Origin: JAJDXO01 sp965213765
GTDB taxonomy: Bacteria > Pseudomonadota > Alphaproteobacteria > Rhodospirillales > UBA2165
Direction: 5' to 3'
Length of the DNA stretch: 64,000 nucleotides
Assembly (NCBI GenBank): GCA_965213765.1
Contig: OZ243926.1
Span: 2,046,001-2,110,000, forward strand
The notes beneath the pieces are model-generated. The model had not been told where the DNA came from. It saw only the letters and a list, made by a program, of their open reading frames with translations, and made no database searches. Positions 51,266 through 59,740 of the stretch are shown here, piece by piece (position 1 is the stretch's first letter; each line of letters opens with the position of its first letter). The position numbers and the translations under genes are program-made.

Positions 51266-52027
51266 ATGAGTGCAGAATTGATTCAGGATTTCGCCGATTT
51301 CGCCGAACGGCTGGACCGCGCCGACAACGTCGTGGTGTTCACCGGCGCGGGCATCTCCACCGAAAGCGGTATTCCCGATTTCCGTAGCCCAGGCGGCGTG
51401 TGGGACAAGAACCAGCCGATCTATTTCCAGGACTTCATTTCGTCCGAGGACGCGCGGCGCGAGACCTGGCGGCGCAAAATCGAAACCGACAAGGTGATGA
51501 CCAAGGCCCGGCCCAACCGGGGGCATATGGCGATCTCCAAGTTGGTGGCGATCGGCAAGGTGTCGCACGTCGTCACCCAGAACATCGACGGTTTGCATCA
51601 GGCGTCCGGCGTGCCCGAGACACAAGTCATCGAACTGCACGGCAACTCGACCTACTCCACCTGCCTGGAGTGCGGCACCCGTTACGAGAACGAACCCATC
51701 AGGAAGGCCTTCGCCAAGGATGGCACCCTCCCGGTCTGCGACGATTGCGGGGGACAGGTGAAGACCGCGACCGTCTCCTTCGGTCAAGCGATGCCGGAAG
51801 AGCCCATGTTCCGCGCCCGCGCCGCCGCCCTGGAATGCGATCTGTTCATCTCCATCGGCACATCGCTGGTGGTGTTTCCGGCCGCCGGGTTCCCGGTGAT
51901 GGCAAAGGAGAACGGCGCGGCACTGGTGATCCTGAACAGGGACCCGACCGAGATGGATGACCTCGCCGACATCGTGCTCAACACCGAAATCGGCGAAACC
52001 CTGGGCGCCGTCGTCGCTTTCGATTAA
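51266..52027 (+). CDS. cobB: Sir2-family NAD-dependent deacylase
   Basis: A 253-residue sirtuin. Seen: VVFTGAGISTESGIPDFRSPG (NAD binding), VTQNIDGLHQ, the catalytic His in VIELHGNST, zinc-binding CLEC and CDDC pairs, and SIGTSLVVFPAAGFP. It removes acyl groups from lysines using NAD+. It begins 41 bases after the small-subunit gene and may share its transcript. CobB-type enzymes often regulate acyl-CoA metabolism, but a specific target is not suggested by sequence. Confidence 0.94.
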   Translation: MSAELIQDFADFAERLDRADNVVVFTGAGISTESGIPDFRSPGGVWDKNQPIYFQDFISSEDARRETWRRKIETDKVMTKARPNRGHMAISKLVAIGKVSHVVTQNIDGLHQASGVPETQVIELHGNSTYSTCLECGTRYENEPIRKAFAKDGTLPVCDDCGGQVKTATVSFGQAMPEEPMFRARAAALECDLFISIGTSLVVFPAAGFPVMAKENGAALVILNRDPTEMDDLADIVLNTEIGETLGAVVAFD

Positions 52028-52044
52028 TTCCCTTCATGTACTGT

Positions 52045-52175
52045 CGCACCCCCACCCCAACCCTCCCCGGTCGAGGGGGAGGGAGTAAGGTTGCGCGCGC
52101 AGATACCCTCCCCCCTTTCGAAGGAGGGATGGGAAGGGAAGGGGGATGGATTGGGAGGGGGAGGGGAAGAGGGAT
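52045..52175. repeat. C/G-rich REP-like repeats
   Basis: The gap 52028-52344 between the sirtuin and NTF2-like genes contains CCCCACCCCAACCC and two CCTCCC/GGGAGG palindromic stretches around 52053-52083 and 52107-52135, related to the copies at 21766 and 42233. No gene was seen in the rest of the gap. Confidence 0.6.
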
Positions 52176-52344
52176 TGAGTGTGCCGTCATGCCCCGACCC
52201 GCCGGACCAGTTTTGCCGGCCAGTCAACAAAGTGGCGGGGCATCCGGTGTTCTCGACGGTGGCTTACCCGGAGAAGCATGTCCTCCGGCCGGCAAAACTG
52301 CTCCGCGGGCCGGGTAATGCCGCTCGGACGAACCCGAATCTTGC

Positions 52345-52758
52345 TCAGTTAAGCTTCAGTCTGGGTGTCAGTTGATCGTTGGCGGCATCCGGGTGCGTGG
52401 TGAGGGTCGCCTGATGGTGGACCATCTTCCAGGCCCCCTCCATTCTGGTAAAGCAGTTGGTCGCCACGGCCGCGTTGGGCGGCAAAAGCTCGTAGCAGAT
52501 GACCATGGCGAAATCACCGAACAGGACAGGCTCGGGATTGCGGAACTGCATGTTCCCGGAGTCCGGATGGTTGAGGATGCTTTGCCAACTCTCCATCACC
52601 ACGTCCCGCCCCGAAAGGTGCCTCCATCCGGGATGGACACAGGTCACCGGGCCGGTCTTGGCCCACATATCCTCCATGGCGTCATAGTCGCAATTTGCAA
52701 AGGCGACGTAGAAGGCTTCATTGGCGAACAGGACGGCTTCGGTGTCCGACATCTGCAC
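52345..52758 (-). CDS. NTF2-like (SnoaL-type) protein
   Basis: A 137-residue NTF2-like fold protein. It has EAFYVAFANCDYDAMEDMWA, VTCVHPGWRHLSGRDVVMESW and MEGAWKMVHHQATL, as in the SnoaL_3/DUF4440-type proteins. The pocket His and Asp are present. Function is unknown; such proteins can be isomerases, hydrolases or ligand-binding. It is isolated, upstream of no obvious operon partner. Confidence 0.82.
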   Translation of the reverse strand: MQMSDTEAVLFANEAFYVAFANCDYDAMEDMWAKTGPVTCVHPGWRHLSGRDVVMESWQSILNHPDSGNMQFRNPEPVLFGDFAMVICYELLPPNAAVATNCFTRMEGAWKMVHHQATLTTHPDAANDQLTPRLKLN

Positions 52759-53211
52759 TCCCCCGTTGGCGACTCCCTATTGTGCGACAGCCGATGCCGC
52801 GGGTCAAAACCCCGGACACTCCTACCGGGTCAACAGAATTCCGGCCGGTTTGTTCAGCCGGTATTCAGAAGCCTAACGGATCAGGCGTCGATTTCCGTCA
52901 GTCGGCGGAGCGGCGGCTCATTTCCGGGCTCGGAGGTGACGTCATTAGCGGGTTCCGGGAATCGGCGGCGGCGCCGGAAAACAAGGGACGGCCGGGCGGG
53001 TGCGCCGGTCATCCTTCTCTCAACTCGTCCTCGGTCTCCGCATCAGCGACCTTCTTGGCGGTGCCGTAGTCGAACCCGGCCCGGGCCAAAGCCGCCAGAT
53101 CCTTCTCCCGCTGACCCTCGACCGGCGGTTTGATCCGGAACGGTCCGATCCGCCGGCGCCTGGTGAACCGGATCGCGGCCTCCAATTCGGCGTCGGGCTG
53201 CTCGTCTCTAA

Positions 53212-54143
53212 GAGTTCAACTCGAAACTAGTTGAGTGATTTCAGTCGGTTGTGTCTTACTCGGTTGTGTCAAAGCAAACGAGGAGGCACAACATGTGGAC
53301 CGAAATCACTCGCCCGAAGTATGAGCGCCGTGGCGGTCGCTATGCAAGCGACCTTACGGATCGGGAGTGGGCGTTGATCGCGCCGTTCATGCCGCCGCGC
53401 AAGAAGATAGGCCGGCCGCGGACGACGGAGCTGCGCAATGTCATGGATGCGATCATGTACATGGCCTCGACGGGCTGTCAGTGGGCGATGCTGCCGAACG
53501 ACTTCCCGCCGCCCTCCACGGTGCAGCGTTACTTCTACGACTGGCGCTCGAACGGGCTGCTGGAGGCGATCAACCATCATCTGGTTGTGGCGGCCCGTGA
53601 GTTGGAAGGACGCGAGGCCGGCCCGAGCGCCGGGGTGATCGACAGCCAGAGCGTGAAAACCACGGAAAGCGGTGGTATTCGGGGCTATGACGCGGGCAAG
53701 AAGATCAAGGGCCGCAAGCGTCACATCGTCACCGATACGCTCGGCCTGCTGCTCGGCCTGATCGTGCATTCAGCCGATATCCAGGACCGCGACGGCGCCC
53801 CCGGGGTCCTCAAATCGATCCGTCATCGCTTCCCCCGGCTGCGTCACCTCTTCGCTGACGCCGCCTATGGCGGACCGAAACTTGAGGGTGCCCTCGAAGA
53901 CATCGGCCGCTGGACGATCGAGATTATAAGACGTCCCGATACCGCCAAGGGCTTTGAGGTCCTGCCCAGGAGATGGGTCGTCGAGAGGACCTTCGCCTGG
54001 CTCAACCGATGCCGCCGACTGGCCAAGGACTGGGAGAAATCAATCGCCTCCGCACAGGCATGGATCCTCGTCGCACACATCCGACTCCTCACAAGGCGGA
54101 TCGCAAGCCATTGTTATTAAATGTAGAGTTTCGAGTCAGACTC
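53212..54143 (+). mobile_element. IS5-type insertion sequence, copy 1
   Basis: A 932-base element with imperfect terminal inverted repeats, GAGTTCAACTCGAAAC at the left and GTTTCGAGTCAGACTC at the right. A TAA triplet (53209-53211) is repeated at the far right of the pair (55079-55081). The two copies are nearly identical and lie head to tail with the 3-base spacer TTA (54144-54146). Confidence 0.92.
53293..54120 (+). CDS. IS5-family transposase, copy 1
   Basis: A 275-residue transposase: DREWALIAPFMPPRKKIGRP, WAMLPNDFPPPSTVQRYFYD, then the DDE residues in VIDSQSVKTTE (first D), LFADAAYGG (second D) and VVERTFAWLNRCR (E). ATG 53293 follows AGGAGG; the in-frame ATG-less extension upstream is not needed. 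Differs from copy 2 at only a few residues (for example NGLLEA against NGVLEA). Confidence 0.95.
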   Translation: MWTEITRPKYERRGGRYASDLTDREWALIAPFMPPRKKIGRPRTTELRNVMDAIMYMASTGCQWAMLPNDFPPPSTVQRYFYDWRSNGLLEAINHHLVVAARELEGREAGPSAGVIDSQSVKTTESGGIRGYDAGKKIKGRKRHIVTDTLGLLLGLIVHSADIQDRDGAPGVLKSIRHRFPRLRHLFADAAYGGPKLEGALEDIGRWTIEIIRRPDTAKGFEVLPRRWVVERTFAWLNRCRRLAKDWEKSIASAQAWILVAHIRLLTRRIASHCY

Positions 54144-54146
54144 TTA

Positions 54147-55078
54147 GAGTTCAACTCGAAACTAGTTGAGTGATTTCAGTCGGTTGTGTCTTACTCGGTT
54201 GTGTCAAATCAAACGAGGAGGCACAACATGTGGACCGAAATCACTCGCCCGAAGTATGAGCGCCGTGGCGGTCGCTATGCAAGCGACCTTACGGATCGGG
54301 AGTGGGCGTTGATCGCGCCGTTCATGCCGCCGCGCAAGAAGATAGGCCGGCCGCGGACGACGGAGTTGCGCAATGTCATGGATGCGATCATGTACATGGC
54401 CTCGACGGGCTGTCAGTGGGCGATGCTGCCGAACGACTTCCCGCCGCCCTCCACGGTCCAGCGCTACTTTTACGACTGGCGCTCGAACGGGGTGCTGGAG
54501 GCGATCAACCATCATCTGGTTGTGGCGGCCCGTGAGCTGGAAGGACGCGAGGCCGGCCCGAGCGCCGGGGTGATCGACAGCCAGAGCGTGAAAACCACGG
54601 AAAGCGGCGGTATTCGGGGCTATGACGCGGGCAAGAAGATCAAGGGCCGCAAACGTCACATGGTCACCGATACGCTTGGCCTGCTGCTCGGCCTGATCGT
54701 GCATTCAGCCGATATCCAGGACCGCGACGGCGCCCCCGGGGTCCTCAAATCGATCCGTCATCGCTTTCCCCAACTGCGTCACCTCTTCGCCGACGCCGCC
54801 TATGGCGGACCGAAACTTGAGGGTGCCCTCGAAGACATCGGCCGCTGGACGATCGAGATCATAAGACGGCCCGATACCGCCAAGGACTTTGAGGTCCTGC
54901 CCAGGAGATGGGTCGTCGAGAGGACCTTCGCCTGGCTCAACCGATGCCGCCGACTGGCCAAGGACTGGGAGAAATCAATCGCCTCCGCACAGGCATGGAT
55001 CCTCGTCGCACACATCCGACTCCTCACAAGGCGGATCGCAAGCCATTGTTATTAAATGTAGAGTTTCGAGTCAGACTC
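54147..55078 (+). mobile_element. IS5-type insertion sequence, copy 2
   Basis: A second 932-base element in the same orientation, with the same terminal repeats. It is followed by TAA (55079-55081) and the recX remnant. Between the copies is TTA. Confidence 0.92.
54228..55055 (+). CDS. IS5-family transposase, copy 2
   Basis: A 275-residue transposase almost identical to copy 1, with the same DDE motifs (VIDSQSVK, LFADAAYGG, VVERTFAW). Differences noticed: NGVLEA, RKRHMV, FPQLRH and TAKDFEV in place of NGLLEA, RKRHIV, FPRLRH and TAKGFEV. Intact and probably active. Confidence 0.95.
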   Translation: MWTEITRPKYERRGGRYASDLTDREWALIAPFMPPRKKIGRPRTTELRNVMDAIMYMASTGCQWAMLPNDFPPPSTVQRYFYDWRSNGVLEAINHHLVVAARELEGREAGPSAGVIDSQSVKTTESGGIRGYDAGKKIKGRKRHMVTDTLGLLLGLIVHSADIQDRDGAPGVLKSIRHRFPQLRHLFADAAYGGPKLEGALEDIGRWTIEIIRRPDTAKDFEVLPRRWVVERTFAWLNRCRRLAKDWEKSIASAQAWILVAHIRLLTRRIASHCY

Positions 55079-55528
55079 TAAGGGCCGCGATGGACTCTTC
55101 GATGATTTCCGCCGGCACGCCCTTCTCGCGGAGTTTGGCGGTGATGATGCGGATCGATGTGCCGCGGGCATGGAGCGCGTGGACCCGTCCCTCCGCATAG
55201 CGCCGGTCGTCCACCAGCCCGGCGCGCGCCAGCTTGGCCACCAGCTCATCGACCCACGCCGCTCCCTCTTCGCGATCGGTACCGTGGGCCCGGGCCGACC
55301 GTCCCACCCGGCGCATCATGACCCGCCGCAGGTTCTCCTCGGAGCTGGAGAACCGCTTGAGATAGTGGAGTGCGGCGTTTTCGAGAGATTTGGGGGACGC
55401 CTTGCGGGGTTTCCGGCGGCGGGGTTTCTCCCTGCCCCGGTCCGTGTTGGAGCCCGCATTCTCCCCTGTGGCCTTGGCATTCGGCATGACGGGTTTATAC
55501 CAGGGGCCCGCGACCGGGACGAGACCTC

Positions 55529-55624
55529 CTAACGCTGCCGGAACCCACGGTCACATCGCCTCTGTTCCTCGGCATCTTCTCGGTGGCGTTCGGTGAAATC
55601 CGTCAGGTGGGCGACCTCGGCCAT
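55529..55624 (-). CDS. Possible 31-residue small protein upstream of recX
   Basis: ATG 55622-55624 is preceded by AAGGAAAG, and the frame reads MAEVAHLTDFTERHRED then AEEQRRC...RQR before TAG at 55529-55531. It is highly charged and helix-forming. It ends 41 bases before recX on the same strand. No homologue recognised; short enough to be chance. Confidence 0.35.
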   Translation of the reverse strand: MAEVAHLTDFTERHREDAEEQRRCDRGFRQR

Positions 55625-55718
55625 GTCACTTTCCTTGCGCCCGGCCCGATCATGATATCGCCTCAAGGCTCGGCCATTACAGCTTCGTGACGTAAGCCCT
55701 TCTAATGCCTGTATTTCG

Positions 55719-55747
55719 TTGACAGCAGGGGTGCGGATTAAGATACT
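55719..55747 (+). promoter_or_regulatory. Sigma-70-type promoter candidate for argD
   Basis: A perfect TTGACA (-35, 55719-55724) is followed after 17 bases by GATACT (-10, 55742-55747; 4 of 6 matches to TATAAT). It lies about 70 bases before argD. Confidence 0.6.
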
Positions 55748-55760
55748 GCGCGCCTTCTGG

Positions 55761-55792
55761 ACGGGGCGGTCGCCGCTCCGTTTTTTTATTTT
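55761..55792 (+). terminator. Terminator-like hairpin in the leader of argD
   Basis: A 9-base stem ACGGGGCGG/CCGCTCCGT (one G-U, loop TCG; 55761-55781) is followed by TTTTTTTATTTT. It lies between the promoter candidate and the argD start at 55817. As no plus-strand gene precedes it, it may be an attenuator or a terminator of a very short leader. Confidence 0.7.
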
Positions 55793-55816
55793 GTCAAATC
55801 GAATCGGAGAGGAGAG

Positions 55817-57004
55817 ATGATCAACGCGCAGATGCCGACCTATGCCCTGTACGACGTCGCCTTCGAAAGTGGCGAAGGCGTGCACCTGCAGGCGACGGAC
55901 GGTCGACGATTCATCGACTTCGGGTCGGGAATCGCCGTGGTGGCGCTCGGACATGCCCATCCCCGCCTGGTGCAGGCGCTGACCGAACAGGCGGGCAAGC
56001 TGTGGCACGTCTCCAACCTCTATCACATCCCGGTGCAGGAACGCCTCGCCCAGCGGCTGGTGGACAATACCTTCGCCGACTGCGTGTTCTTCTGCAATTC
56101 GGGCGCCGAGGCGGTGGAAGCCGGCCTCAAGATCATGCGCCGCTATCATCAGGAAAATGACCGCCCCGACCGCTACCGGGTCATCACCTGCACCAATTCG
56201 TTCCACGGCCGGACGCTGACCACGGTCGCGGCCTCCAAGAACGAAAAACACATGCAGGGATTTGCCCCCATGCCTGACGGGTTCGACCAGGTGCCCCTCG
56301 GCAACCTCAACGAACTCAGGGCGGCGATCACCGACCAGACCGCCGGCATCATCGTTGAGCCGATCCAGGGCGAGGGCGGCATTCACGTGGCCGACGGCGA
56401 CTACCTGCGCGCGCTTCGCGAAGCAGCCGACGAGTTCGGCGTGTTGCTGATGTTCGACGAGGTGCAAACCGGAGTCGGGCGGACCGGCAAACTGTTCGCC
56501 TATGAATGGTCCGGAGTCGAACCCGACGTCATGTCGGTGGCCAAGGGACTGGGCGGCGGGTTTCCGGTGGGCGCCTGCCTGGCCAACGAAAAGGCGGGCA
56601 GCGCCATGGCACCCGGCTCCCACGGCTCGACCTTCGGCGGCAATCCGCTGGCCATGAGCGTCGCCGATGCGGTCATCGACGAATTATTGAAGCCGGGCTT
56701 TCTGGATCATGTGGATAAAATGGCGGGATACCTGCGCGGCAAACTGGAAGATGCGGTCGCGGCCCATCCCAAGATCCTTAAGGAGGTCCGCGGCAAGGGT
56801 CTGCTGATGGGGATCGAGTGCCATGTCACCAACGGCGACGTGGTCAACGGCCTGTTCGGCCGGAATGTGCTGGTGGTGCCGGCGGGCGGCAACGTGGTCC
56901 GCTTCATCCCGCCGCTGATCGTCGAAGAGAGCCACATTGATGAAGTCGCGGGGGCCTTGAACGAGGTCTGTGCAGGGATGGAGGCCCAGGGGGAGACCAG
57001 CTGA
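55817..57004 (+). CDS. argD: Acetylornithine/succinyldiaminopimelate-type aminotransferase
   Basis: A 395-residue class III PLP aminotransferase. Typical stretches: DFGSGIAVVALGHAHPRLVQAL, FCNSGAEAVEAGLKIMRRYH, NSFHGRTLTTVAASKNEKHM, the Asp of LLMFDEVQTGVGRTGKLFA and the lysine region VAKGLGGGFPVGACLANEKA. It transfers an amino group to N-acetylglutamate semialdehyde in arginine synthesis. ATG follows GGAGAGGAG. The last base of the stop overlaps the argF ATG, so the two are coupled. Confidence 0.96.
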   Translation: MINAQMPTYALYDVAFESGEGVHLQATDGRRFIDFGSGIAVVALGHAHPRLVQALTEQAGKLWHVSNLYHIPVQERLAQRLVDNTFADCVFFCNSGAEAVEAGLKIMRRYHQENDRPDRYRVITCTNSFHGRTLTTVAASKNEKHMQGFAPMPDGFDQVPLGNLNELRAAITDQTAGIIVEPIQGEGGIHVADGDYLRALREAADEFGVLLMFDEVQTGVGRTGKLFAYEWSGVEPDVMSVAKGLGGGFPVGACLANEKAGSAMAPGSHGSTFGGNPLAMSVADAVIDELLKPGFLDHVDKMAGYLRGKLEDAVAAHPKILKEVRGKGLLMGIECHVTNGDVVNGLFGRNVLVVPAGGNVVRFIPPLIVEESHIDEVAGALNEVCAGMEAQGETS

Positions 57005-57918
57005 TGAGCGCTCCAAGGCATTTCCTTGATGTGCACGAACTGGATTCGCCAACGCTGCGGCGAATCCTCGATCTCGGCGCCGATATCAAGCGCGACGATG
57101 CGCCCGGCCTGCTGGCCGGCAAGACCCTGGCGATGATCTTCGAGAAACCCTCGACCCGGACCCGGGTGTCGTTCCAGGTCGGCATGACCCAGTTGGGCGG
57201 CAACGTCATCGTCCTCGGCGAAAACGAGACCCAACTGGGGCGCGGTGAGACGCCGGCGGATACGGCGCGCGTCCTGTCCCGCTATGTGGACGCCATCATG
57301 ATCCGCACCGATGCCTCGGCGAAGCTCCGGGAAATCGCGTCCCACGCAACGGTCCCGGTGATCAACGGCCTCACCGACGACAGTCATCCCTGTCAGGTGA
57401 TGGCCGATATCATGACCTTCGAAGAGCATCGCGGCCCCATCAAGGGTAGGACGGTGGCCTGGGTGGGCGACGGCAACAACATGGCCGCTTCCTGGGTCCA
57501 TGCGGCGGTCCGCTTCCGGTTCAAGCTGAACGTGGCGAGCCCGCCCGAGCTTTCGGTAGCCCGCCGGGTCGTCGACTGGGCCGAATCCGAGCAGGGTCAT
57601 GTGAAGTTCGTTCATGACCCCGATGAGGCGGTCACCGGCGCGGATGCCGTCGTCACCGATACCTGGGTGTCCATGGGCGACGACGGGGAACGGGACCGGC
57701 GGCTGAAACTGCTGGAGCGGTTCCGGGTCGATTCCCGGCTGATGGGTTACGCCGAGGAAAAGTCGCTGTTCATGCATTGCCTGCCGGCCCACCGGGGCGA
57801 GGAAGTCACCGCCGACGTGATTGACGGACCCCGGTCGGTGGTGTGGGATGAGGCGGAAAACCGCCTGCATGCTCAAAAAGGGATCCTGGCCTGGTGCCTG
57901 GACGAATCCCGAGGATAA
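57004..57918 (+). CDS. argF: Ornithine carbamoyltransferase
   Basis: A 304-residue ornithine carbamoyltransferase, which makes citrulline from ornithine and carbamoyl phosphate. Key motifs: EKPSTRTRVSFQVG (carbamoyl-phosphate binding), HPCQVMADIMTF and MHCLPAHRGEEV (ornithine site). It overlaps argD by one base and is followed after 35 bases by hslO. With argD and argE it covers three steps of arginine synthesis in this window. Confidence 0.97.
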   Translation: MSAPRHFLDVHELDSPTLRRILDLGADIKRDDAPGLLAGKTLAMIFEKPSTRTRVSFQVGMTQLGGNVIVLGENETQLGRGETPADTARVLSRYVDAIMIRTDASAKLREIASHATVPVINGLTDDSHPCQVMADIMTFEEHRGPIKGRTVAWVGDGNNMAASWVHAAVRFRFKLNVASPPELSVARRVVDWAESEQGHVKFVHDPDEAVTGADAVVTDTWVSMGDDGERDRRLKLLERFRVDSRLMGYAEEKSLFMHCLPAHRGEEVTADVIDGPRSVVWDEAENRLHAQKGILAWCLDESRG

Positions 57919-57953
57919 AGACCGGCCATGCCCGTGGAAGGCCCTTAGAACGT

Positions 57954-58880
57954 ATGTCTGACCGAGCCGGATTTCCGGACCTGGTTCAGCCGTTCCGCAT
58001 TGAAAACGCCAATGTCCGGGGCCGCTTGGTCCGGCTCGGACCTGCCTACGCGGAGGCTCTGGGCCGGCACGACTATCCGGAGACCGTCGGCGAACTGCTG
58101 GGCGAGACCCTGGTCATGTCGGCGGCACTGGCCGCGTCGCTCAAATATGACGGGATATTCACCCTGCAGGCCCAGGGAAACGGTCCCGTCGGCATGATCG
58201 TCGCCGATGTGACCAGTGACGGCCATCTGCGCGCTTACGCCCGGATCAGCGAAGACGACGGCGCCTATGAGGCGGCTGCCGACCCGGAGGCTCGAGGGTC
58301 CGTCCCTCGGCTCATCGGCTCGGGACATCTCGCCTTCACCGTCGATCAGGGGCCCGACACCGACCGTTACCAGGGAATCACCCCGCTGGAGGGGGCAACG
58401 CTGACCGATTGCGCCCACACCTATTTCCGCCAGTCCGAACAACTCGACACGGCGATCATGATTAACGCCCATGTGGGAGGCGACGGCGAGGCGCCCCGGG
58501 CATCGGCCCTGATGATCCAGCGGCTGCCCGGCGATTCGCTGCCCGATCTCCCGGATGAAGAGGCCGAGGAGCGGTGGCGGCGCTCGGTGATTTTGATGAG
58601 TTCGCTCACCACGGACGAAATGCTGGATCCCTCGCTTCACCACCGGGACCTGCTTTTCCGGCTGTTCCACGAGGACGGCGTCCGGGTCTACGAGACCAAG
58701 TCGCTGGAACTCAGGTGCCGCTGTTCGCGGGAGAAGGTGGCCTCGGTGCTGGCCAAGTTCCGCCCGGACGAACTCAGCGACATGCGGGCGGAGGACGGGC
58801 GGCTGGTCGCCACCTGCGAGTTCTGCCGCACCGATTATTTCTTCAATGACGAAGATTTGGCCGAACTCATATCCGCCTGA
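57954..58880 (+). CDS. hslO: Hsp33 redox-regulated molecular chaperone
   Basis: A 308-residue Hsp33. The N-terminal body (ENANVRGRLVRLGPAYAEAL, LQAQGNGPVGMIVADVTSDG) matches the family. Near the C-terminus the redox zinc site reads CRCSREK and then CEFC: the CxC and CxxC cysteines that release zinc under oxidative stress are all present. ATG 57954 is chosen because the conserved part begins soon after it. It is downstream of argF, a frequent alphaproteobacterial arrangement. Confidence 0.95.
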   Translation: MSDRAGFPDLVQPFRIENANVRGRLVRLGPAYAEALGRHDYPETVGELLGETLVMSAALAASLKYDGIFTLQAQGNGPVGMIVADVTSDGHLRAYARISEDDGAYEAAADPEARGSVPRLIGSGHLAFTVDQGPDTDRYQGITPLEGATLTDCAHTYFRQSEQLDTAIMINAHVGGDGEAPRASALMIQRLPGDSLPDLPDEEAEERWRRSVILMSSLTTDEMLDPSLHHRDLLFRLFHEDGVRVYETKSLELRCRCSREKVASVLAKFRPDELSDMRAEDGRLVATCEFCRTDYFFNDEDLAELISA

Positions 58881-58964
58881 GGATTTGGTGGCCCGTCACC
58901 GAACCGACATGGGCGCCGGCCATGGCCCTTGATCGGAAAGGCGGCGGGGTGCGACCATAGGCCT

Positions 58965-59555
58965 ATGACCCGGGGAAAACCGCATCGCTATGTGATCGTT
59001 ACCGCGTTGTTGATCCTCACCGGCTGCGCGACCGAGGTGCCTGTCCAGAGCTTCCCCCAGATCACCTTCCGGCATCTCCAGCCGCTCGATCTCCGGGTGG
59101 TGGATATCCAGGTCAATCAGGATCTGCCGGCGCCGGCCGCCAACAATGTCACCGCCAACCTGCCCGCCTCTCCGGCTCTCGCCCTCAGCCAATGGGCGCA
59201 GGACCGTTTGCGGCTCGCCGGCTCGACCCGGGCGACGGCGCGGTTCACCATCCTGGCGGCCCAGGTTCTGCGGAAGAATCTGAAGGTGGAGGGCGGCCTG
59301 ACGGCGGTGTTCAAGAAACAGGTGGATCAACAGTTTGACGGCCTGGTGGAAGCAAAGCTCGAGATTTTCGACGAGCGCGGCATCCGCCGGGCGATGGCGC
59401 GGGCCAAGACGGAACGGGTCATCACCGTCCGCGAAGACGACACCATCGCCGACCGGCGCCAGATGCTGTTCGAAATGACCGAGAAAATGATGGCCGACTT
59501 CGACAAGGAGATGGAAAAAGCCATCCGCCGGCACTTTATCGAGTGGCTGTTCTAG
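58965..59555 (+). CDS. Putative lipoprotein
   Basis: A 196-residue protein with a lipoprotein signal peptide: VIVTALLILTGC has the lipobox LTGC, so it is lipidated at Cys and anchored to a membrane. The body has IKDLRVVDIQV-like beta strands and a C-terminal coiled-coil-like stretch MFEMTEKMMADFDKEMEKAIR. No known domain. It follows hslO, with ATG 58965 as start. The stop TAG is the start of the AGCAGTTTCCGG repeat. Function unknown. Confidence 0.8.
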   Translation: MTRGKPHRYVIVTALLILTGCATEVPVQSFPQITFRHLQPLDLRVVDIQVNQDLPAPAANNVTANLPASPALALSQWAQDRLRLAGSTRATARFTILAAQVLRKNLKVEGGLTAVFKKQVDQQFDGLVEAKLEIFDERGIRRAMARAKTERVITVREDDTIADRRQMLFEMTEKMMADFDKEMEKAIRRHFIEWLF

Positions 59556-59571
59556 AGCAGTTTCCGGCGAA
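59553..59571. repeat. Half-copy of the AGCAGTTTCCGG repeat at the lipoprotein stop
   Basis: Bases 59553-59569 read TAGAGCAGTTTCCGGCG, the same as one arm at 3459-3507. There is no downstream inverted partner. The TAG is the stop of the lipoprotein gene. Confidence 0.75.
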
Positions 59572-59740
59572 TTACGCGCCCGACGCCGACCGCGAATTGA
59601 TTGCCGCCGGCGGCAACACCGCCCGCGCCGAGGTGCGCCGCCGCTCGCCGGACAAGATCTTCCATGATGGCCTCGCGTTCGTCGACGACGGCACGGGCCG
59701 GAAAATCGTCAACAACGTGACCCGGCTCGAAGCGGTTTGG

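Larger units (their letters stand above)
53009..55487 (-). pseudogene. recX: recX interrupted by a tandem pair of IS5-type elements
   Basis: The 5' part is at 55079-55487 (138 residues ending ...IEESIAALR) and the 3' part at 53009-53211, where the minus strand reads DEQPDAELEAAIRF, TRRRRIGPFRI and FDYGTAKKVADAE to a stop at 53009-53011. Removing the inserts and one copy of the 3-base repeat joins the two parts in frame (IAALRDEQPDAELE). RecX binds and modulates RecA. The C-terminal half is lost from the remaining N-terminal frame, which ends a few codons into the insertion (ALRV then TGA), so function is probably lost. Confidence 0.92.
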
